Positions 44,848 to 45,853 of a stretch of 45,853 nucleotides of DNA are shown piece after piece (positions within the stretch are counted from its first letter, which is position 1; every line of letters begins with the position of its first letter). Source of the DNA: Actinomycetota bacterium (GTDB taxonomy: Bacteria; Actinomycetota; Acidimicrobiia; Acidimicrobiales; Acidimicrobilacustridaceae); NCBI GenBank assembly GCA_009703925.1, contig WLFD01000003.1:1-45853 (forward strand), read 5' to 3'. The translations under genes were made by a program, and so were the position numbers. Under the pieces are notes generated by a model, which was not told where the DNA came from, searched no databases, and worked only from the letters and a program-made list of their open reading frames with translations.

Positions 44848-44862
44848 TGTGACGGATGACAC
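44848..44862. promoter_or_regulatory. Candidate MarR operator TGTGACGGATGACAC
   Basis: Upstream of marR; 14/15 identical to 42621-42635 upstream of LIV operon 2. Confidence 0.45.
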
Positions 44863-44863
44863 G

Positions 44864-45853
44864 TCAATCCCAGTAGGTGCCCTCGAGCATCTGCTCGAGC
44901 AGTGGCCGGAACATGATCAGATCATCCGGTTCCGCCGGAGCGGCCATCTGGCCGTATTCGATACTGCGCACGCTCGTGCGGACCGAGACGATGGCGAAGC
45001 GGAGTGCCGCAAAGACCTCGAACCATTCGAGCGCCTCGACCGGGTGGCCGCTGTATTCGGTGTAGAGGGCCGCGAGTTTCCCGCGCTCCATGAAATCCGG
45101 AAGGCCCGGCATTCCGTAGGTTTCCGCGAGATTCTGAAAGAAGCGGTGCAGGAAGATCATCCACGCCAGATCGACGCCGGCCGGCCCGACGCACACCATC
45201 TCCCAGTCGAGCACCGCCGTCGGCACGGGACCCTCGAAGAGCATGTTGCCCAGACGGGCGTCGCCCCAGTTCAGGACGGTCGGACCGGTGATCGTCGGTC
45301 GGTTCGCCTCGAGCCATTCGAAGGTGCGCTCGATGAGCGGATAGTTCTCTCCGTTGCGGGCCCATTCGTAGTACTCGCGCTCGTGCCCGAGATGCTGGTC
45401 GAGAGGATCGGCACCGAACTTGCGGCGCTCGAGGAACGACAGATCGGCATTCTCGGTCGTGATGGTGTGGAGCTCGGCAAGGGTCCGGACCGAGTTGCGC
45501 TCCATGAGGTCGCGCTCGGCTTTGGTCATGTCGGCGACCCAACCGCCGAACACATACGGCGGAACATCGGTCGGTGCCACACCTGGAAGTCGGTTCATGA
45601 CAAGGAACGGCACGCCGAGCCAGGACTCGTCGAGTTCGACGAACGGCACGGCCGGAACGGGAACCGAGGTTCGCCCGGCTGCCAACTTCATGGCGTTGGC
45701 CTGGAGTTCGATGTCGTAGTTCTGGAAGACGGGAAACAGCGACGGCAACGGCGCCATGCGCGCCACGAAACTTTCCGATCCGTTCGGACCGACAACGTCG
45801 AAGAGGAGGCTCTCGCTCGACATGCCATTGTCGGGCGCGTGAACATTCTCGAG
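44864..45853 (-). CDS. APH-type phosphotransferase family protein, N-terminus cut by the window edge
   Basis: Open frame continues past Met 45823 to the edge (LENVHAPDNGMSSESLLFDV). NWGDARLGNML catalytic loop and AVLDWEMVCVGPAGVDLAWM. Confidence 0.85.
   Translation of the reverse strand, partial: LENVHAPDNGMSSESLLFDVVGPNGSESFVARMAPLPSLFPVFQNYDIELQANAMKLAAGRTSVPVPAVPFVELDESWLGVPFLVMNRLPGVAPTDVPPYVFGGWVADMTKAERDLMERNSVRTLAELHTITTENADLSFLERRKFGADPLDQHLGHEREYYEWARNGENYPLIERTFEWLEANRPTITGPTVLNWGDARLGNMLFEGPVPTAVLDWEMVCVGPAGVDLAWMIFLHRFFQNLAETYGMPGLPDFMERGKLAALYTEYSGHPVEALEWFEVFAALRFAIVSVRTSVRSIEYGQMAAPAEPDDLIMFRPLLEQMLEGTYWD

Noticed and set aside
1-45853. CRISPR arrays, tRNA/rRNA genes, IS elements, prophage genes
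   Set aside because: No regularly spaced repeats, no tRNA-like cloverleaf noticed, no transposase/integrase/phage motifs in any translated ORF.

Overview
High-GC actinobacterial-type window, almost fully coding, about 43 protein genes, with no rRNA, tRNA, CRISPR array or mobile element recognised. The left part (about 3-15 kb) is a steroid ring-degradation block: echA20-ipdA-ipdB-ipdC with a divergent SDR, in the same order as Rv3549c-Rv3553 of M. tuberculosis as I remember it. It also carries ipdF- and fadE30-like genes, a MaoC hydratase, a cytochrome P450, an APH-type kinase-like protein, and an upstream anSME/sulfatase pair. The rest holds two LIV-type ABC transporter operons with fused LivH-LivM permeases (one with, one without a substrate-binding protein), an ADH/ALDH pair, amidohydrolases, a heteromeric-type acyl-CoA dehydrogenase pair, several SDRs (one catalytically degenerate, one resembling 3-alpha-HSD), an acyltransferase-3/SGNH protein, a FadD, a MarR regulator and a second APH-like protein. 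Main observations: (1) a paralogous 119-122 aa two-TM protein encoded directly after livF in both LIV operons; (2) a 17-bp palindrome TCTGACG-N3-YGTCAGA at two divergent promoters, linking the steroid operon to the ALDH/N-acyl-amino-acid amidohydrolase pair; (3) a 12-bp inverted repeat enclosing two hairpins (three-way-junction fold) upstream of the fadE30-like gene; (4) a pseudo-SDR translationally coupled to a canonical SDR; (5) a 15-bp motif shared by the marR-fadD promoter and the SBP-less LIV operon. All product names come from reading the translations by eye; no database search was run.
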